Source: a candidate division WOR-3 bacterium (lineage in GTDB: Bacteria > Hydrothermota > Tepidihabitantia > Tepidihabitantales > CAIPLT01). From it: a DNA stretch of 45,457 nt. The stretch's first letter is position 1, and each line of letters begins with the position of its first letter. The notes beneath the pieces are model-generated. The model saw only the letters and a program-made list of their open reading frames with translations. It was not told the origin of the DNA and searched no databases. Location of the stretch: the NCBI GenBank assembly GCA_026418155.1, contig JAOABV010000008.1:1-45457 (forward strand), written 5' to 3'. The position numbers were made by a program, and so were the translations under genes. Below are positions 16,364-24,313 of this stretch, piece after piece.

Positions 16364-17418
16364 TGAAGACGATTCCTGTCTTGGTCGGTTCGGTTCAAAT
16401 TGGTGGCGGAGCCCCAGTTAGAATTCAATCAATGGTAAAATCGAAGACCGAAGATTGCTCTGCCGTTATTCAAGAAATAAAAAGATTAGAAACTGCGGGC
16501 TGCGAAATTGTGCGCATTGCCATTCCTAATACCAATGCAATCCAAAATATCCCTAAAATAAAAGCCGAAACCAAAATTCCCATAGTTGCAGATATTCATT
16601 TTGACTATCGCTTAGCATTAGAAAGTATTAAAGCCGGAGTAGATAAGATACGAATAAATCCCGGTAATATTGGTGCAGAATATAAAATTAGAGAAATTAT
16701 CAAATCCGCAAAAGATAAGAATATTCCAATTCGGATTGGAGTTAATGCAGGTTCAATTGATAAAAGAATATTGACTAAATATAAAAATCGTGGGGTTGAA
16801 GCAATTTTAGAAAGTATTAAGCAAAGCCTTAAGACTTTTGAACAGGAAGATTTTACTAATATTGTGCTTTCCGCAAAAACTGCTAATGCTTTAGAGACCA
16901 TTGAAGTGTATGAGCGACTTGCGGAAATGTATCCCTACCCTTTACATATTGGCGTAACTGAAGCCGGTTTGCCTTTTGAAGGCGCAGTGCGTTCGACAAC
17001 AGCATTAGCAATTCTTTTAAATCAAGGAATTGGTGATACAATTCGGGTTTCTCTAACCGGTCCGTCAATATTAGAAGTAGAAACAGCCAAAGAAATATTG
17101 ACAAGTTTGGGAAAAAGAGAATTTGGGCCGGTTTTGATTAGTTGCCCAACTTGCGGGCGTTGTGAAGTGAATTTAGAAAGGATTGCCCAGCAAGTGAAAA
17201 AATATCTAAAACAGATTAAAAAGCCCATAAAAGTTGCGGTAATGGGATGTGTGGTGAATGGGCCGGGAGAAGCCAGTTCAGCCGATTTTGGCATTGCCTG
17301 CGGAAAAAAATCTGGAGTTATTTTCAAACAAGGAAAAATTATCAAAAAAGTTAAAGAAGAGAATTTAATTTCAGAATTTATTAGAATAATAAAAGATTTC
17401 ACACAAGCAAACGCTTAA
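16363..17418 (+). CDS. ispG: 4-hydroxy-3-methylbut-2-en-1-yl diphosphate synthase
   Basis: This [4Fe-4S] enzyme makes HMBPP from MEcPP in the MEP isoprenoid pathway. The N-terminal TIM-barrel half shows VQIGGGAPVRIQSMVKSKTED, IPIVADIHFDYRLAL and KIRINPGNIG. The C-terminal Fe-S domain has C261 and C264 (SCPTCGRC), C296 in MGCVVNGPGE, and E303 as the fourth ligand. Length 351 matches the short bacterial form without the plant/chlamydial insert. The start ATG 16363 overlaps the preceding stop. Confidence 0.96.
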   Translation: MKTIPVLVGSVQIGGGAPVRIQSMVKSKTEDCSAVIQEIKRLETAGCEIVRIAIPNTNAIQNIPKIKAETKIPIVADIHFDYRLALESIKAGVDKIRINPGNIGAEYKIREIIKSAKDKNIPIRIGVNAGSIDKRILTKYKNRGVEAILESIKQSLKTFEQEDFTNIVLSAKTANALETIEVYERLAEMYPYPLHIGVTEAGLPFEGAVRSTTALAILLNQGIGDTIRVSLTGPSILEVETAKEILTSLGKREFGPVLISCPTCGRCEVNLERIAQQVKKYLKQIKKPIKVAVMGCVVNGPGEASSADFGIACGKKSGVIFKQGKIIKKVKEENLISEFIRIIKDFTQANA

Positions 17419-17475
17419 TCATTAATCTGATTTCTAATTTTCGACGAAAACGGGTAGTTAGTAAAATGGAAAGCC

Positions 17476-17503
17476 TTGACAATTATATGCATTAAGTTAG
17501 AAT
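17476..17503 (+). promoter_or_regulatory. Sigma70-like promoter of the methyltransferase / glycosylase island
   Basis: TTGACA (17476-17481), 16-base spacer, TAGAAT (17498-17503). Transcription would start about 20 bases before the methyltransferase ATG. The island therefore has its own promoter separate from ispG. Confidence 0.65.
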
Positions 17504-17528
17504 ACAAACAGCAACAAAAAATAATTAT

Positions 17529-18464
17529 ATGAGATATTTAGAAGTAAATAGAATTTATAATATGGACTGCCGAGAAGGGATGCGCTATATAAAACCAGGT
17601 AGCATTGATTTAATAATTACCGACCCGCCATTTGCCATTGAATTTGAGGCGAAAAAATCAAATTATCATCGTTTACAATCACGAGTTTTAGAAGGCTATA
17701 ACGAAATACCGAAATCTCAATATTTAGATTTTACAATCCAATGGATGACAGAAGCTTACAAAGTTCTCAAAGAATCAGGAAGTATGTATCTATTCTCGGG
17801 ATGGAATAATCTTAAAGATATTTTAATAGCGATTGAACAAGTAAAATTTATTACAATCAACCATATTATTTGGAAATATCAATTTGGTGTGGTTACAAAA
17901 AGGAGATTTGTCACATCCCATTATCATTGTCTTTATGTATGTAAAAATGATAAAAAGCGAAAGTTTTTCCCCTATGCTCGATATGATAAGACAGCGAAAG
18001 ACAGAGAGGGTCGAAGCTTACATTATAGGGATAAAGAAGATGTTTGGTACATTAAACGAGAATATTGGAATGGCGATAAAAAAACGCCGACAAAACTTCC
18101 TTTCGAACTGATAAGAAAGATCTTGATGTATTCAAGCGAAGAAGGGGATGTTATCTTAGACCCATTTTTAGGTTCAGGACAAGTAGCAATAGTAAGTAAA
18201 ATGATGAATAGAAAATTCATTGGATTTGAAATCGTGAAAGAATATTACGATTTTGCTAAAGAGCGATTAGAAAAAAATATCTACCGAATTAAGGACACAG
18301 AACAATTAAAGAAATTTGCGCCACTCGATATGTTTGAATCTGAATTAGAAGATAAAGTTCCTATAATTATGACTTTTGATGTGCGGGAAAAAAGAGGAGA
18401 ATATGGATTTAAACAGAATACAAATTCTAATCGAAAGTTTAGCAAAAATAGGCCGAGAAAGTAG
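17529..18464 (+). CDS. Beta-class DNA methyltransferase (probably N6-adenine)
   Basis: The catalytic motif IV is TDPPF (residues 31-35) and precedes the AdoMet motif I, DPFLGSGQVA (211-220). The motif order IV then I defines the beta class (HinfI, CcrM, PabI-type enzymes). DPPF/DPPY is usual for N6-adenine methylation; N4-cytosine enzymes normally have SPP(Y/W). The target recognition region lies between (about 90-190, basic, with WKYQFGVVTKRRF and KTPTKLPFELIRKI). Motif X-like FIGFEIVKEYYDFAKERL follows motif I. Length 311 is right for an orphan or type II enzyme. There is no ribosome site before ATG 17529. The 3' end overlaps the next gene by 62 bases, so the two products are expected to work together. 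Confidence 0.88.
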   Translation: MRYLEVNRIYNMDCREGMRYIKPGSIDLIITDPPFAIEFEAKKSNYHRLQSRVLEGYNEIPKSQYLDFTIQWMTEAYKVLKESGSMYLFSGWNNLKDILIAIEQVKFITINHIIWKYQFGVVTKRRFVTSHYHCLYVCKNDKKRKFFPYARYDKTAKDREGRSLHYRDKEDVWYIKREYWNGDKKTPTKLPFELIRKILMYSSEEGDVILDPFLGSGQVAIVSKMMNRKFIGFEIVKEYYDFAKERLEKNIYRIKDTEQLKKFAPLDMFESELEDKVPIIMTFDVREKRGEYGFKQNTNSNRKFSKNRPRK

Positions 18465-19629
18465 AGAAGCACCTTCATTATATAATATTGAACCATTTAG
18501 ACATTTTTACTTTCAGGATGGGAGATTAAATGTCAGTGGACTTGATGATTTTGACGGTAAATTCTCAAGACGTGAAATATTGGTGAGGTATCTTCTCCTA
18601 AAGGCAGTTTTAGACCAAGGTCCTGATATGGTTGGTGTTAATGAATTATTAAGCCAAGTGATTTCATCGCTTTACAGAAGAGAAATCAGAATATTTCACA
18701 GACCGATAGATTTTTTCCAGGAACTGGGAATTACAATTGACCAAATTTTAGAAAAACATAATTCAGTAAAAGCAATAAGAGCGAATTTATGGGCTAAAAG
18801 CCAGAATACGAGACCAACCAAATATAATCTCTTTTTTGCCCAGTCTTCCAGAGGGATAGTTCCAATTAAACAAGTTTTAGATTATAGTATTCACCGATGG
18901 GGTGTTCCTCTTTGTATTCCTTTACTTTTAGAAAACGACTTACAAAAAGAGGGTAAGGAATCGAAACAACCACTAATTGATTATTTAGAATCATATGCTT
19001 CGGCGGAAATAATGGCTCAGGGACTAAAAGACCATTATCGATATGGCTTGGGTAGCGCAATCGGTGATAAAGCCTGCCATCTATTTGCAAAAATGTATGT
19101 GAGTGTTTTTAATCTTGTAAAACACAAAATAAATGATACAGGATGGACAGATATATCATATGAGACGCCATTTGACAGTAATGCTGGAAGAGTTTTGTTT
19201 AGAACTGGTTTTTTATTAGAATTTGCTAATCTTGAAGATTATAAGAAATGGAATGTTATTCAGAAGAGAATTGGGAAAGAAGGTATGCCTTATTATATTA
19301 GAGTGACAAATATCAGAGGGAAAAAAACTCAAAAAATTAAGCCGGAAAGCGAACTTTTTACATATTACAAAGATATTGTTAATAATTATCTAAAGATTGG
19401 TATGTCACCAAGAGCTGCAGAAATACAAAGAATGCCCACCCTAATTTTATATATTCTGAAGAAAAAAGGCTACCATTATTCGATCGCTGATTTTGATGAC
19501 GGACTTATGAAAATTGGAACAGAATATTGCAAAAATAATACTTCGCCCAAATGTCAAAATTGTCCGATTAAACAGCTATGCTTTGCGTTTAATAAAGATA
19601 AAAGTCTAATCAAAGAATATTGGACATAA
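18403..19629 (+). CDS. Putative HhH-GPD DNA glycosylase/AP lyase with Fe-S loop, paired with methyltransferase
   Basis: The protein (408 residues) is not a standard annotated family, but its landmarks fit the HhH-GPD superfamily. EILVRYLLLKAVLDQGPD (about 58-75) resembles the LLxxxLSxQttD helix of endonuclease III. AIGDKACHLF (219-228) resembles the hairpin VGRKTA and places K223 as the Schiff-base lysine. FDSNAGRVLFRTG (257-269) places D258 as the catalytic aspartate, as in (V/L)DxNxxRVLxR. The K-to-D distance of 35 is close to that of archaeal AGOG rather than Nth. Near the end C376-x7-C384-x2-C387-x5-C393 matches the Nth/MutY Fe-S loop (x6-x2-x5) with one extra residue. ATG 18403 follows GAGGAG closely; TTG 18376 or ATG 18379 are alternatives. 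It could excise a base at the site protected by the partner enzyme, or repair lesions. Confidence 0.65.
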   Translation: MDLNRIQILIESLAKIGRESREAPSLYNIEPFRHFYFQDGRLNVSGLDDFDGKFSRREILVRYLLLKAVLDQGPDMVGVNELLSQVISSLYRREIRIFHRPIDFFQELGITIDQILEKHNSVKAIRANLWAKSQNTRPTKYNLFFAQSSRGIVPIKQVLDYSIHRWGVPLCIPLLLENDLQKEGKESKQPLIDYLESYASAEIMAQGLKDHYRYGLGSAIGDKACHLFAKMYVSVFNLVKHKINDTGWTDISYETPFDSNAGRVLFRTGFLLEFANLEDYKKWNVIQKRIGKEGMPYYIRVTNIRGKKTQKIKPESELFTYYKDIVNNYLKIGMSPRAAEIQRMPTLILYILKKKGYHYSIADFDDGLMKIGTEYCKNNTSPKCQNCPIKQLCFAFNKDKSLIKEYWT

Positions 19630-19715
19630 TAATTTTGTGAAAATTATACTCGTTATCTTTTTTACTAACTGGTCTGAGGGGTACTCTCGGTTATCCTCAA
19701 GGTGAGCTGGTCGGC

Positions 19716-19764
19716 AAGCCGGAGGGCAAGCCGAGGGGCATACCCCTCGGCAACCCACCGGCTT
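19716..19764. terminator. GC-rich two-part hairpin, possible bidirectional terminator
   Basis: The layout is AAGCCGG-A-GGG-CAA, then GCCGAGGGG-CATA-CCCCTCGGC, then AA-CCC-A-CCGGCTT: a perfect 9-bp inner stem extended by GGG/CCC and by a 7-bp outer stem. It lies between convergent genes. No long U tract follows on either strand, so simple intrinsic termination is not certain. Confidence 0.6.
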
Positions 19765-19940
19765 ACCCTTCTAACCGCCCAATCTACAGATATTTAGATT
19801 GTCCTTTAAGTTACCGAATGATTTAACCTTCGGATTATCAATGAGATAACAGAATAAGTCGCCTAATCTTTTGCTTACCCGGTCAATCAGGCCGGTAGAC
19901 AAAAATCTTTAGCAGGTCGGACCTGTTTTAAGATTTTGGT

Positions 19941-19969
19941 GGGTGCAATCTGTGTAAAAGATTGCACCC
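19941..19969 (-). terminator. 10-bp hairpin after the minus-strand surface protein gene
   Basis: GGGTGCAATC (19941-19950) pairs perfectly with GATTGCACCC (19960-19969) around a 9-base loop, 12 bases past the stop of the minus-strand gene at 19981. Confidence 0.6.
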
Positions 19970-19980
19970 CTATCTTATTA

Positions 19981-20443
19981 TTATCTTACTAATACCATCT
20001 TTTGGGTTGCATCATATTCTTTTGTCTTTAGTTGGATAAAGTAAATGCCATTACTGACTGTTCGTTCTTCGTCATCTTTACCATTCCAAATCAAGTTATA
20101 AACTCCAGGACGGATAAACTCATTAACCAAAGTCTTTACCAGTCTTCCTGAAGCATTAAAGACTTTTAAGTCAACTTTACTTGGTGCGGTGAGGGAAAAG
20201 CGAATTGCGGTATTGGTTCTTAATGGATTCGGTTTTGGTGGATATAACATTTTATTCACGACCTCACGCGCATTAGCAGGCGTTTTTGTCAGAGAATCGT
20301 AGAATGCTCGGTCATAATTATACCAGACCGAGTAAGTAGCTCGCCCAACTGCGATATGTGTAGCAACTCCATGAGCATATAAGCGATTTATGCTTATACT
20401 AAGCAATACCAAGATGCAACTGATAATTATTGGTTTTTTTCAT
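19981..20443 (-). CDS. Short secreted protein with FlgD-like sorting domain, reading frame broken at an A7 run
   Basis: The C-terminal 80 residues form the type IX/FlgD-like module: NPLRTNTAIRFSL, VDLKVFNASGRLVKTLVNE, and NGIYFIQLKTKE with a final KMVLVR. The continuous frame starts only at a TTG (20412). A perfect ribosome site GAGGAGG (20449-20455) and ATG (20443) lie upstream in another frame, which stops after 14 codons. If one A is removed from the A7 run (20434-20440, T7 on the plus strand) the ATG joins the long frame and gives a textbook signal peptide starting MKKPIIISCILVLL. So the gene is real and either mutated, misassembled, or expressed by slippage. Between signal and sorting domain there are only about 45 residues, so it may also be a deletion remnant of a larger surface protein. 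Confidence 0.75.
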
Positions 20444-20461
20444 ATCTTCCTCCTCAAAAAT

Positions 20462-21598
20462 TTAATAATTTTTAATTTCAACATAATAAATATCGAAATC
20501 AGTTCCATTTGGGGGTGTGCCGTACCAACTCATGTGTTTTACATTTGTGTTGTCTATGACTACGGCCGCCTTGATACCGCCCCTATAAACTAAAATCGGA
20601 TTACACCAATTGCAATTCTTTGGTTTCTTTATTAATCTTGTGGAACCATAGCTTATATATATTGTGCCGGTGTTGTTAATAGCTATTCCCCAAGGCGTAG
20701 CCTGAGAGGCTGGGAATTCAGGTGCGGACCACGATTCATTTAGAGGCTTACACATATATATTAAAGCAGTGTCAACCCATGCAATATGAATGCCCCCTTC
20801 CTTATCCGATACTAAAACAGGCGAAGACGACATCCATCTATGAGGGATAATTGCCAAAGGCTGTGTCCAGTTGCCGGCCGTATCTCTCATAATATAAAAA
20901 ACTTTTGTGGCATAACCACCATCCCATTCATCCCACGCAACATGGACATTTCCTTTTATATCTGCAGTTATCGTGTGATTAGCATGGTATCCCTGCGGTG
21001 TAATCGGAATCGGGGATGTCCATAGGGCATTCACATCTTTCATAGAAAAGAAAATATAATCATTATATCCGCCAACACGCCAAACCATAAAAATTCTACC
21101 AATCGTATCAATATCTATCACCGGGATAACGTCACCTAAATATGTGCAGATCGTCTCTGGCGTTTCCCACGGAGTACTGTTAATCATTTTAAATGTGTAA
21201 AAAATTCGCCAATAGCCATCTGGTGATGCATCCTGCCAGACTAAATGGAGATTATCATTTCCGTCTACTTTTATACATGGAAAACGGGATGCTCGTGCGT
21301 TATTAGAAATATTAACTGGTGTTGACCAAATTCCACCTGCTGGTTTATAAGCATAAAGAATTTCCTGATTCCATTGATTACCTTGTTGTATACCATATGT
21401 ATTATCGGTCCACACCAAATGGACTGTTCCTCTTGAATCTACTGCAATTGAAGGATTTTCTGATCGTCCCGAATTATTTGATACATTTACTGGTTCAAGA
21501 TAATTTTCTTCCGGTTTTCTCTTACAAAAACTGGACAGAGATACAATAATCGCTAAAAGCACCACTAAAGACCTTACATATAAATGTAAATCCCTCAT
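20462..21598 (-). CDS. Exported beta-propeller protein with repeated Asp-box-like motifs
   Basis: The N-terminal hydrophobic segment (8-24) ends in SSFCKRKPEE, so this could be a lipoprotein with a non-standard lipobox (Phe before Cys) or simply secreted. The rest is built from about six repeats with the pattern (I/V)xVDxxGxxHLVWxD: IAVDSRGTVHLVWTD, IKVDGNDNLHLVWQD, IDIDTIGRIFMVWR, ITADIKGNVHVAWDE, VSDKEGGIHIAWVD and INNTGTIYISYG. This is the sialidase-like/BNR propeller repeat; no catalytic site is recognisable. No sorting domain is attached, but a gene consisting mostly of one begins 19 bases downstream. GGAG lies about nine bases before the ATG. Confidence 0.75.
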   Translation of the reverse strand: MRDLHLYVRSLVVLLAIIVSLSSFCKRKPEENYLEPVNVSNNSGRSENPSIAVDSRGTVHLVWTDNTYGIQQGNQWNQEILYAYKPAGGIWSTPVNISNNARASRFPCIKVDGNDNLHLVWQDASPDGYWRIFYTFKMINSTPWETPETICTYLGDVIPVIDIDTIGRIFMVWRVGGYNDYIFFSMKDVNALWTSPIPITPQGYHANHTITADIKGNVHVAWDEWDGGYATKVFYIMRDTAGNWTQPLAIIPHRWMSSSPVLVSDKEGGIHIAWVDTALIYMCKPLNESWSAPEFPASQATPWGIAINNTGTIYISYGSTRLIKKPKNCNWCNPILVYRGGIKAAVVIDNTNVKHMSWYGTPPNGTDFDIYYVEIKNY

Positions 21599-21610
21599 TT
21601 TTATTCTCCA

Positions 21611-21636
21611 ACTACTAAATCATACTACTAAATCAT
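21611..21636. repeat. 13-bp perfect tandem duplication
   Basis: ACTACTAAATCAT occurs twice in a row (21611-21623, 21624-21636), immediately upstream (in the minus sense) of the ribosome site of the propeller gene. Confidence 0.85.
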
Positions 21637-21707
21637 ACATAGGATCGAAAATTTGGCAATAGCTAAATTTTCATCAAAATCGATCTTTCTGAAATGACGA
21701 AGTTTAA

Positions 21708-21836
21708 TCATAATTTAATAAAGTTATCTGCCTGCTGAGCAAAAAGATTTGTGTAAAATAATAAGAGTACCATCAAAAAGCAAAAAACATTCCCTACTAC
21801 CTTTTTCTTATTATCTTCAAAAATCTTACTCAACAT
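21708..21836 (-). CDS. 42-residue orphan signal peptide
   Basis: ATG at 21836, stop TGA at 21708-21710. A GGAG sits about eight bases before the start. The product has a basic n-region (DNKKK), a hydrophobic core (VFCFLMVLLLFYTNLF), a good AQQA cleavage region, and only about nine residues after it. It may be the left-over start of a deleted exported protein or a genuine small exported peptide. It lies 110 bases upstream of the propeller gene on the same strand. Confidence 0.5.
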   Translation of the reverse strand: MLSKIFEDNKKKVVGNVFCFLMVLLLFYTNLFAQQADNFIKL

Positions 21837-21917
21837 AAATAGTCTCCATTACCTAAATCTTACAACAACAAATTTATTTTATCAAGTAAAACTTTTACAT
21901 TCTTTCTTCACATAACT

Positions 21918-21937
21918 AATTGATATATATATCAATT
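21918..21937. promoter_or_regulatory. 20-bp perfect palindrome
   Basis: AATTGATATATATATCAATT is perfectly self-complementary. It lies about 80 bases upstream of the orphan signal peptide ORF (minus strand) and about 115 bases after tsaD. It is a possible operator, though AT-richness makes chance occurrence easier. Confidence 0.35.
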
Positions 21938-22050
21938 TTTATCCTTGCTTTTTTCTCTCTTTATTCTCATAGGGGTAATCATAAAAGGGCTCTTTGAAAA
22001 AGCGGTGATAAGTAAAATTGTTCGTATCAAATAGAATTATTGGATAGAAG

Positions 22051-23052
22051 TTATAAAAGAAGTATGCGGGCTTGAGGAGTTAAGGATAAATCTGATGCGC
22101 CAAATCGTAAGAAGCGTTCAATCCCACATATTGCAATCATTGCACCATTGTCAGTGCACATTACGGGTTGGGGAAAATAAAATTTTATGCCATATATTTC
22201 ACCATATTCTGAAAGCCGACTGCGAATTCTTTTATTAATTGCAACTCCGCCAGAAACACCTATCTGATTAATTTTATAGTCACTGCTTACTTTTTTGACT
22301 TTTTCCCATAAGAAATCAATAACCGTTTCCTGAAAACTACAGGCAACATCTTCTGGTCGATAGTCTTTTGTGGCTTTGAGATAATATAATACTGCGGTTT
22401 TGAGACCAGAAAAACTAAAATTATATCCTGGCACTTGGGGTATAGGAAATTTGATTGTGCGCGAACCATTCACTGCTAATTTTTCTATAAAAGCACCGCC
22501 GGGATATGGTAAATTTAGCATACGGGCAACTTTATCATAGGCTTCTCCACAAGCATCATCTTGAGTTGAACCTAAAGTTTGATATTGGCAATAATCTTTA
22601 ACTAATATCAGTTCTGTGTGACCACCAGAAATTATTAGACTAATAAATGGTGGTTCAAGTTCAGGACACGATAAGAATAAGGAAAAGATATGGCCTTCTA
22701 AATGGTTAACACCAACAAATGGAATGTTAAGATTTATTGATAATGCTTTAGCAAATGAAAGCCCAACTAAAAGTGCGCCAACTAATCCTGGTCCATAAGT
22801 CACCGCAATTCCATCTAAATCTTGATAGGTCTTTTTGGCAACTGCCAGTGCGGTTTTAGTTATTGGGGCTATTAACTGAATATGGGCTCGAGAGGCAAGT
22901 TCTGGAATTACTCCGCCCAGTTGTGAATGGATATACTGCGAAGAAACAATATTGGCAAGAATATTTTCCATAGACAATTTCTTTCCAGGTTCATAAGTAA
23001 TAACACTAACCCCGGTTTCGTCACAAGATGTTTCAACTCCTAAGAAAATCAT
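22051..23052 (-). CDS. tsaD: tRNA N6-adenosine threonylcarbamoyltransferase
   Basis: The catalytic subunit of the TsaBDE system that makes t6A37 in tRNAs reading ANN codons. It starts FLGVETSCDETGVSV, has GGVIPELASRAH, the YGPGLVGALLVGLSFAKAL segment, the metal-binding NHLEGH, SGGHTELIL, and the C-terminal GVSGGVAINKRIR and TDNGAMIA. Length about 333 is standard. ATG 23052 gives the usual MIFLGVETSC start; a GTG at 23058 adds two residues. It lies 42 bases after the YbbR gene on the same strand. tsaB and tsaE are not in the window. Confidence 0.96.
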   Translation of the reverse strand: MIFLGVETSCDETGVSVITYEPGKKLSMENILANIVSSQYIHSQLGGVIPELASRAHIQLIAPITKTALAVAKKTYQDLDGIAVTYGPGLVGALLVGLSFAKALSINLNIPFVGVNHLEGHIFSLFLSCPELEPPFISLIISGGHTELILVKDYCQYQTLGSTQDDACGEAYDKVARMLNLPYPGGAFIEKLAVNGSRTIKFPIPQVPGYNFSFSGLKTAVLYYLKATKDYRPEDVACSFQETVIDFLWEKVKKVSSDYKINQIGVSGGVAINKRIRSRLSEYGEIYGIKFYFPQPVMCTDNGAMIAICGIERFLRFGASDLSLTPQARILLL

Positions 23053-23094
23053 AGTCACACCATATTTTTAACTTTTACATTTGTTCATTAAAAG

Positions 23095-24012
23095 TTAGTA
23101 TATTTTAATATTAAATATTTGTGGCTCACAACGCACCAAAAAGATACCTTTGGGTAGAATAATCTCAGCAGGTTCTTGATATTCGCCGATTGTGAATTTT
23201 GATAAATTGATTTGAACTTTAATATCATTGATTTGTAATTTTTGAATCCAACTTTTCGGACCGCGGACCGCAATTTGGACAGTCTTCGGTTCTAATCTTA
23301 CCTTATGCTGAATTGGAAGAATAATATTTATCGGCACATCGACAAAAAGACGAGTATCTTCAGTTTCTAAGGTTGCTCGAATGGTTACAGATTCGGGAAT
23401 CACCTTAAAATAATCGGCTTTTGGGGAAATTATTTTTAATTTGCGGATGATTTCTGTTGGAGTAAATTCAGAAACCAATAGCGATTCGGTAACAACTTGT
23501 CGAATAAACGGAATGTCTTCTTCAGGACCATAAAGGATTGGTGTATCTAAAACAGTTATATCAGTGATATAAAACCCTTTTTGAGTATCAGGTCGATAAG
23601 GAACAACCACGCTTACAGGTTTGCTTTCAAGTTTATCGATTAAGACTTCAACATATTCTGGTGTCGTTGACTTAAGTAAAACCGGCGTTGCAATACTTAG
23701 TTCATCCGGAGCAAGTTTGATACGATTTAATCCCGGTCGCATCATTGCTAAGTCAAGTTGGTAAATCGGCTTGTGCAAAAGCAATCTTAGGAAATCACTG
23801 CCTTTACCTGATAGTTGAACTTTGACATTAGAAGCACTGATTTGCTTGACTACTAAATGTTGGGGCAAATTAACAAATTTTATCGGTAAATCAATACTTA
23901 TGGTTTGAGGTCGCATTAGATTTGCTAAGACCCAGATGGTAAGGGCTAAGATTAATGATAAAATTATAAAGGGAATATTACTTAATAATATGCGCAGTCG
24001 TCGTCTACTCAA
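23095..24012 (-). CDS. YbbR-like domain protein, membrane-anchored
   Basis: One transmembrane segment (IPFIILSLILALTIWVLANL, about 14-33) is followed by an extracytoplasmic region of about 270 residues containing three YbbR-like repeats. PQTISIDLPIKFVNLPQHLVV opens the first, and each shows the (I/V)xVxVxGP-like strand pattern (VQLSGKGSDF, VLDTPILYGPEED, VQIAVRGPKSW). In many bacteria YbbR (CdaR) partners with the diadenylate cyclase CdaA, but no cdaA is adjacent here; tsaD is. The start is TTG 24012. A TTGACA (24043-24048, minus) followed after 18 bases by TAATAA lies just upstream, so the transcript may have almost no leader. Confidence 0.8.
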   Translation of the reverse strand: MSRRRLRILLSNIPFIILSLILALTIWVLANLMRPQTISIDLPIKFVNLPQHLVVKQISASNVKVQLSGKGSDFLRLLLHKPIYQLDLAMMRPGLNRIKLAPDELSIATPVLLKSTTPEYVEVLIDKLESKPVSVVVPYRPDTQKGFYITDITVLDTPILYGPEEDIPFIRQVVTESLLVSEFTPTEIIRKLKIISPKADYFKVIPESVTIRATLETEDTRLFVDVPINIILPIQHKVRLEPKTVQIAVRGPKSWIQKLQINDIKVQINLSKFTIGEYQEPAEIILPKGIFLVRCEPQIFNIKIY

Positions 24013-24077
24013 AGTATCTTATTATCTTTAATTAACAGTATTTGTCAAGATAGGGCTTGTTGATTTATTATATTCTC

Positions 24078-24212
24078 TTTTGCTGATATATAAGTTGTAT
24101 AATTTCACAAGTATGTTCTTCTTTTCTTATTATTAAAATCCGTGCATCATAGAAGGATGCACCTTTATTTTTAACATATCACTCCTAAATTTATACAAAA
24201 TATTAACATTAT
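24078..24212 (+). repeat. Dispersed intergenic repeat, copy C
   Basis: This is the fullest copy. It has nested inverted repeats: an inner stem GTGCATC...GATGCAC separated by 7 bases, a middle TTAAAAT/TTAAAAAT-type complement, and outer segments TTGTATAATTT near the 5' end against AAATTTATACAA near the 3' end. That is a MITE-like architecture. It shares block order with copies A and B. Confidence 0.75.
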
Positions 24213-24313
24213 CTCTTGGAGTGAAATCAATTTTAGCATTTTGCATTGTTAAGTATTCTATAATCTTGTAGGCATTAAATCCAATCGGTGGCAGTTTTTA
24301 AAAAGTAGTAAAA

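Larger units (their letters stand above)
19630..19980. other. Spacer between converging genes, with strong hairpins
   Basis: No gene is seen. The region is locally GC-rich against an AT-rich background and holds two strong hairpins (19716-19764 and 19941-19969), plus a small CAGGTCGGACCTG palindrome (about 19913-19925). It separates the plus-strand glycosylase gene from a minus-strand surface protein gene. Confidence 0.6.
21599..22050. other. Intergenic region with orphan signal peptide and palindrome
   Basis: This 452-base gap between tsaD and the propeller gene contains a 13-bp tandem duplication, a 42-codon signal-peptide-like ORF (21708-21836, minus) and a 20-bp palindrome (21918-21937). 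The remainder shows nothing I can assign. Confidence 0.5.
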
